Below are positions 49,985 to 51,733 of a DNA stretch of 51,733 nucleotides, one piece after another. The position numbers and the translations under genes were made by a program. The stretch's first letter is position 1, and each line of letters opens with the position of its first letter. The notes under the pieces were generated by a model. The model saw only the letters and a list, made by a program, of their open reading frames with translations, made no database searches and was not told the origin of the DNA. Source of the DNA: Planctomycetota bacterium (GTDB lineage Bacteria; Planctomycetota; Planctomycetia; Pirellulales; Pirellulaceae); contig JAPLNL010000086.1 of assembly GCA_026692905.1 (NCBI GenBank), forward strand, positions 1-51,733, read 5' to 3'.

Positions 49985-51535
49985 ATGGCCACCCATATGA
50001 CCAACGCAAAATATAACGATATCTCGAATCGTGATGCTCTGATCGAATCGTTGCTCGACCCAGCTTCGTACGTACATTCGGTGGAAGGTCCTATTTTGCT
50101 GCGTGAAACACACATATCTTGGGTCATCCTAGCTGGTAATTATGCCTATAAGATCAAAAAGCCGATCCAAACAGACTTCCTTGACTACGGCTCGCTTGAA
50201 AAACGTCATCATTCATGCTGTGAAGAACTTAGGCTTGGCAGTCGCTATGCGGTGGGAATGTACCTCGATATCGTTCCGATCACATTCGAGGATGGTCAAG
50301 TACGAATGGACGGCGATGCCCAACCGATCGAGTTTGCGGTCCGCATGCGCCGATTCGACGACGAAGCACTGTTAAGCGATAAACTCGCAAAGAACCTCAT
50401 CTCAACGGAAGACATGGTCCAGTTGGCTGCCACGATGGCTACCATTCATGGCAACGCTTTTCGACGGGAACAATCTTGCGAAGATTTCGCTCAGCGAACA
50501 CTCGCACAAGCCAAACAGAATTTCGATTTTCTTTTCAGCGAACCGTTGCTTTCTCAAAACCCGGTGATTCAGAAATTGGAAAGCTGGACCACAACTTATT
50601 TTGAGAACCATCGGCAGCATTTCGCAAATCGCACAAAGAACGGGGCGATCCGAGAATGCCATGGAGATCTTCACTGCGGCAACATCGTTTGCTGGAAGGG
50701 ACATTGGGTACCCTTTGACGGTATTGAATTCAATGCAGAATACTTGTGGATCGATGTCATGAATGACATCGCATTCTTGGTAATGGATTTGCAAGAGTAT
50801 GGGCACCCTGAACTGTCAGCTGTTTTTCTTAACGCGTACTTGGAGCACACAGGAGACTACCAATCGCTTCGAGTTCTGAAATGGTACATGGTCTATCGAG
50901 CCCTCGTACGCGCGAAAGTCGCCGTGATGCGTGCACGGCAACTTAATGAGGTTCAACGCTTGAGCATGCAGCAAATTGCTCCCGCCAAAACCTACATTCG
51001 CTTGGCGGAACAAATGAGTCAATCAAGTCCGCGAAAACTTTGGATCACCCATGGAGTGAGCGGAAGCGGTAAGACAACTGGAAGCCACCAGATTGTCGAA
51101 CGGGAGAGAGCGATTCGGATTCGATCGGATGTCGAACGAAAGCGACTTTTCAAGACATCTCGGTCAAACCCAGAGCAATACGCACCTGGAGAGGGAATGT
51201 ATTCTCCAACTGCCTCCGAAGCGACTTACAAAAGGCTCTACGATCTATCCAAAAGTATCCTTCAATCTGAATTTAACGTCATCGTCGATGCAACTTTCTT
51301 GAAGAAAGCGGACCGCCAAAGGTTTCGTTTATTGGCGGAATCCGAAGGAGCTGAGTTTCGAATCCAAGACTTCCAAACCGATGAAGAAACGTTAAAGCAA
51401 CGCATTACGAATAGAAGATCAAAAAATAGCGATGCGTCCGATGCCACTTTGGGAATTCTCAAGAGTCAGCTCGCATCTCAAGAGCCTCTCTCGGAAGAGG
51501 AGCTAAAGATAGTGGCTTTCGATGCGAAAGTTTAA
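49985..51535 (+). CDS. Bifunctional phosphotransferase-like / P-loop kinase-like protein
   Basis: A 516-aa cytoplasmic fusion. Residues 1-340 form an aminoglycoside-phosphotransferase/protein-kinase-like fold: LAGNYAYKIKKPIQTDFLDY near 49-68 supplies the nucleotide-binding Lys, and HGDLHCGNIV at 226-235 is the catalytic loop with PFDGIEFN as metal-binding segment. From about 350 a P-loop ATPase follows, with Walker A GVSGSGKT at 357-364 and a gluconate-kinase-like end (NVIVDATFLKKADRQRFRLL). The same two-domain layout is known in many bacteria but its substrate is not. ATG 49985 gives the family length; the open frame extends 125 codons upstream as non-coding-looking sequence that overlaps the divergent transporter gene. 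Confidence 0.82.
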   Translation: MATHMTNAKYNDISNRDALIESLLDPASYVHSVEGPILLRETHISWVILAGNYAYKIKKPIQTDFLDYGSLEKRHHSCCEELRLGSRYAVGMYLDIVPITFEDGQVRMDGDAQPIEFAVRMRRFDDEALLSDKLAKNLISTEDMVQLAATMATIHGNAFRREQSCEDFAQRTLAQAKQNFDFLFSEPLLSQNPVIQKLESWTTTYFENHRQHFANRTKNGAIRECHGDLHCGNIVCWKGHWVPFDGIEFNAEYLWIDVMNDIAFLVMDLQEYGHPELSAVFLNAYLEHTGDYQSLRVLKWYMVYRALVRAKVAVMRARQLNEVQRLSMQQIAPAKTYIRLAEQMSQSSPRKLWITHGVSGSGKTTGSHQIVERERAIRIRSDVERKRLFKTSRSNPEQYAPGEGMYSPTASEATYKRLYDLSKSILQSEFNVIVDATFLKKADRQRFRLLAESEGAEFRIQDFQTDEETLKQRITNRRSKNSDASDATLGILKSQLASQEPLSEEELKIVAFDAKV

Positions 51536-51583
51536 AGAATCTCGGAAAGGCAACAGTCATTCATGACTTGGGAGGGCGAAGCC

Positions 51584-51733
51584 ACCGCTGTAAACATGTT
51601 TCCAACAAGTTTACCGAAGCAATTCATTGCTCGGGAGGGTGAGGCTCCTGCCGAACCTTTGCACCGTTGGTTCGGAAGGAGCCTCTCCCCACCGCTGTAA
51701 ACATGTTTCCAACAAGTTTACCTAAGTCATTCA
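51584..51733 (+). repeat. Direct repeat with about 107-bp period
   Basis: ACCGCTGTAAACATGTTTCC followed by AACAAGTTTACC occurs at 51584-51615 and again at 51691-51722, identical over 32 bases. Each copy contains GTAAAC...GTTTAC, an inverted repeat. Between them is GCTCGGGAGGGTGAGGCTCC, related to the element at 571-620. The window ends inside the second unit, so the array may continue. Confidence 0.85.

Noticed and set aside
51584-51733. CRISPR array
   Set aside because: Only two units with a 75-base spacer that itself contains a repeat element; no cas genes in the window.

Overview
The window looks like chromosomal DNA of a planctomycete, most likely from the Pirellulales. Several markers support this. 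There are two DUF1559 genes with prepilin-type N-termini, one of them broken, and a BBP7-type outer-membrane barrel. The large secreted peroxidase has an N-terminus resembling the planctomycete extracellular-signal motif. There are two formylglycine sulfatases, a methanofuran-pathway gene (mfnB), an alpha2-type glycyl-tRNA synthetase, and many short palindromic intergenic repeats. Base composition is moderate and coding is dense on both strands. No prophage, CRISPR array, rRNA operon or replication origin was seen. All identifications come from reading the sequence; no database search was run.

Layout. 1-670 is gene-free and repeat-rich. 0.7-4.0 kb (minus strand) carries a ribulokinase and an L-fucose-isomerase-like gene, a probable sugar-use pair. 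4.4-9.6 kb (minus) carries flgN-like, flgK and flgL, followed by a SUKH/SMI1 gene. 9.7-11.1 kb is the BBP7 barrel. 11.4-14.6 kb (plus) carries a short SecA-like ATPase and a reduced DnaA-like AAA+ protein. 15.0-21.1 kb is a divergent sulfur unit: a sigma-54-dependent activator on the minus strand faces sbp-cysT-cysW-cysA-yezD on the plus strand. 21.3-25.1 kb holds small lipoproteins, one intact DUF1559 gene and one internally deleted one, separated by a repeat field. 25.6-28.6 kb has two sulfatases. 28.9-29.9 kb has two small exported proteins.

30.1-37.1 kb (minus) is a housekeeping block, transcribed rpsU, tRNA-Val, rpmE, prfA, prmC, glyS, priA. 37.4-39.0 kb (minus) has a hypothetical gene, an 83-aa ORF coupled to mfnB, and mfnB. 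A ribonuclease D gene runs the other way at 39.2-40.4 kb, followed by a transposase remnant inside short repeats. 40.7-45.6 kb (minus) holds two two-component pairs. 45.8-47.9 kb is an animal-type haem peroxidase, 48.4-49.7 kb an NRAMP-family transporter, and 50.0-51.5 kb a phosphotransferase/ATPase fusion. The window ends in a direct repeat.

The strongest functional hypothesis is local control of sulfate uptake by sigma-54. A good -24/-12 element (TGGC at 16819, TTGC at 16830) lies upstream of the sulfate-binding protein gene, next to a divergent gene for an activator with the AAA+ domain that sigma-54 requires. The operon ends in a YezD-like gene, and two sulfatases lie downstream, so sulfur scavenging from sulfated polymers and uptake of the released sulfate may be linked here. 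The second theme is the number of repeat families, at least seven, many of them palindromic. They fill nearly every intergenic gap and in one case border a transposase fragment.
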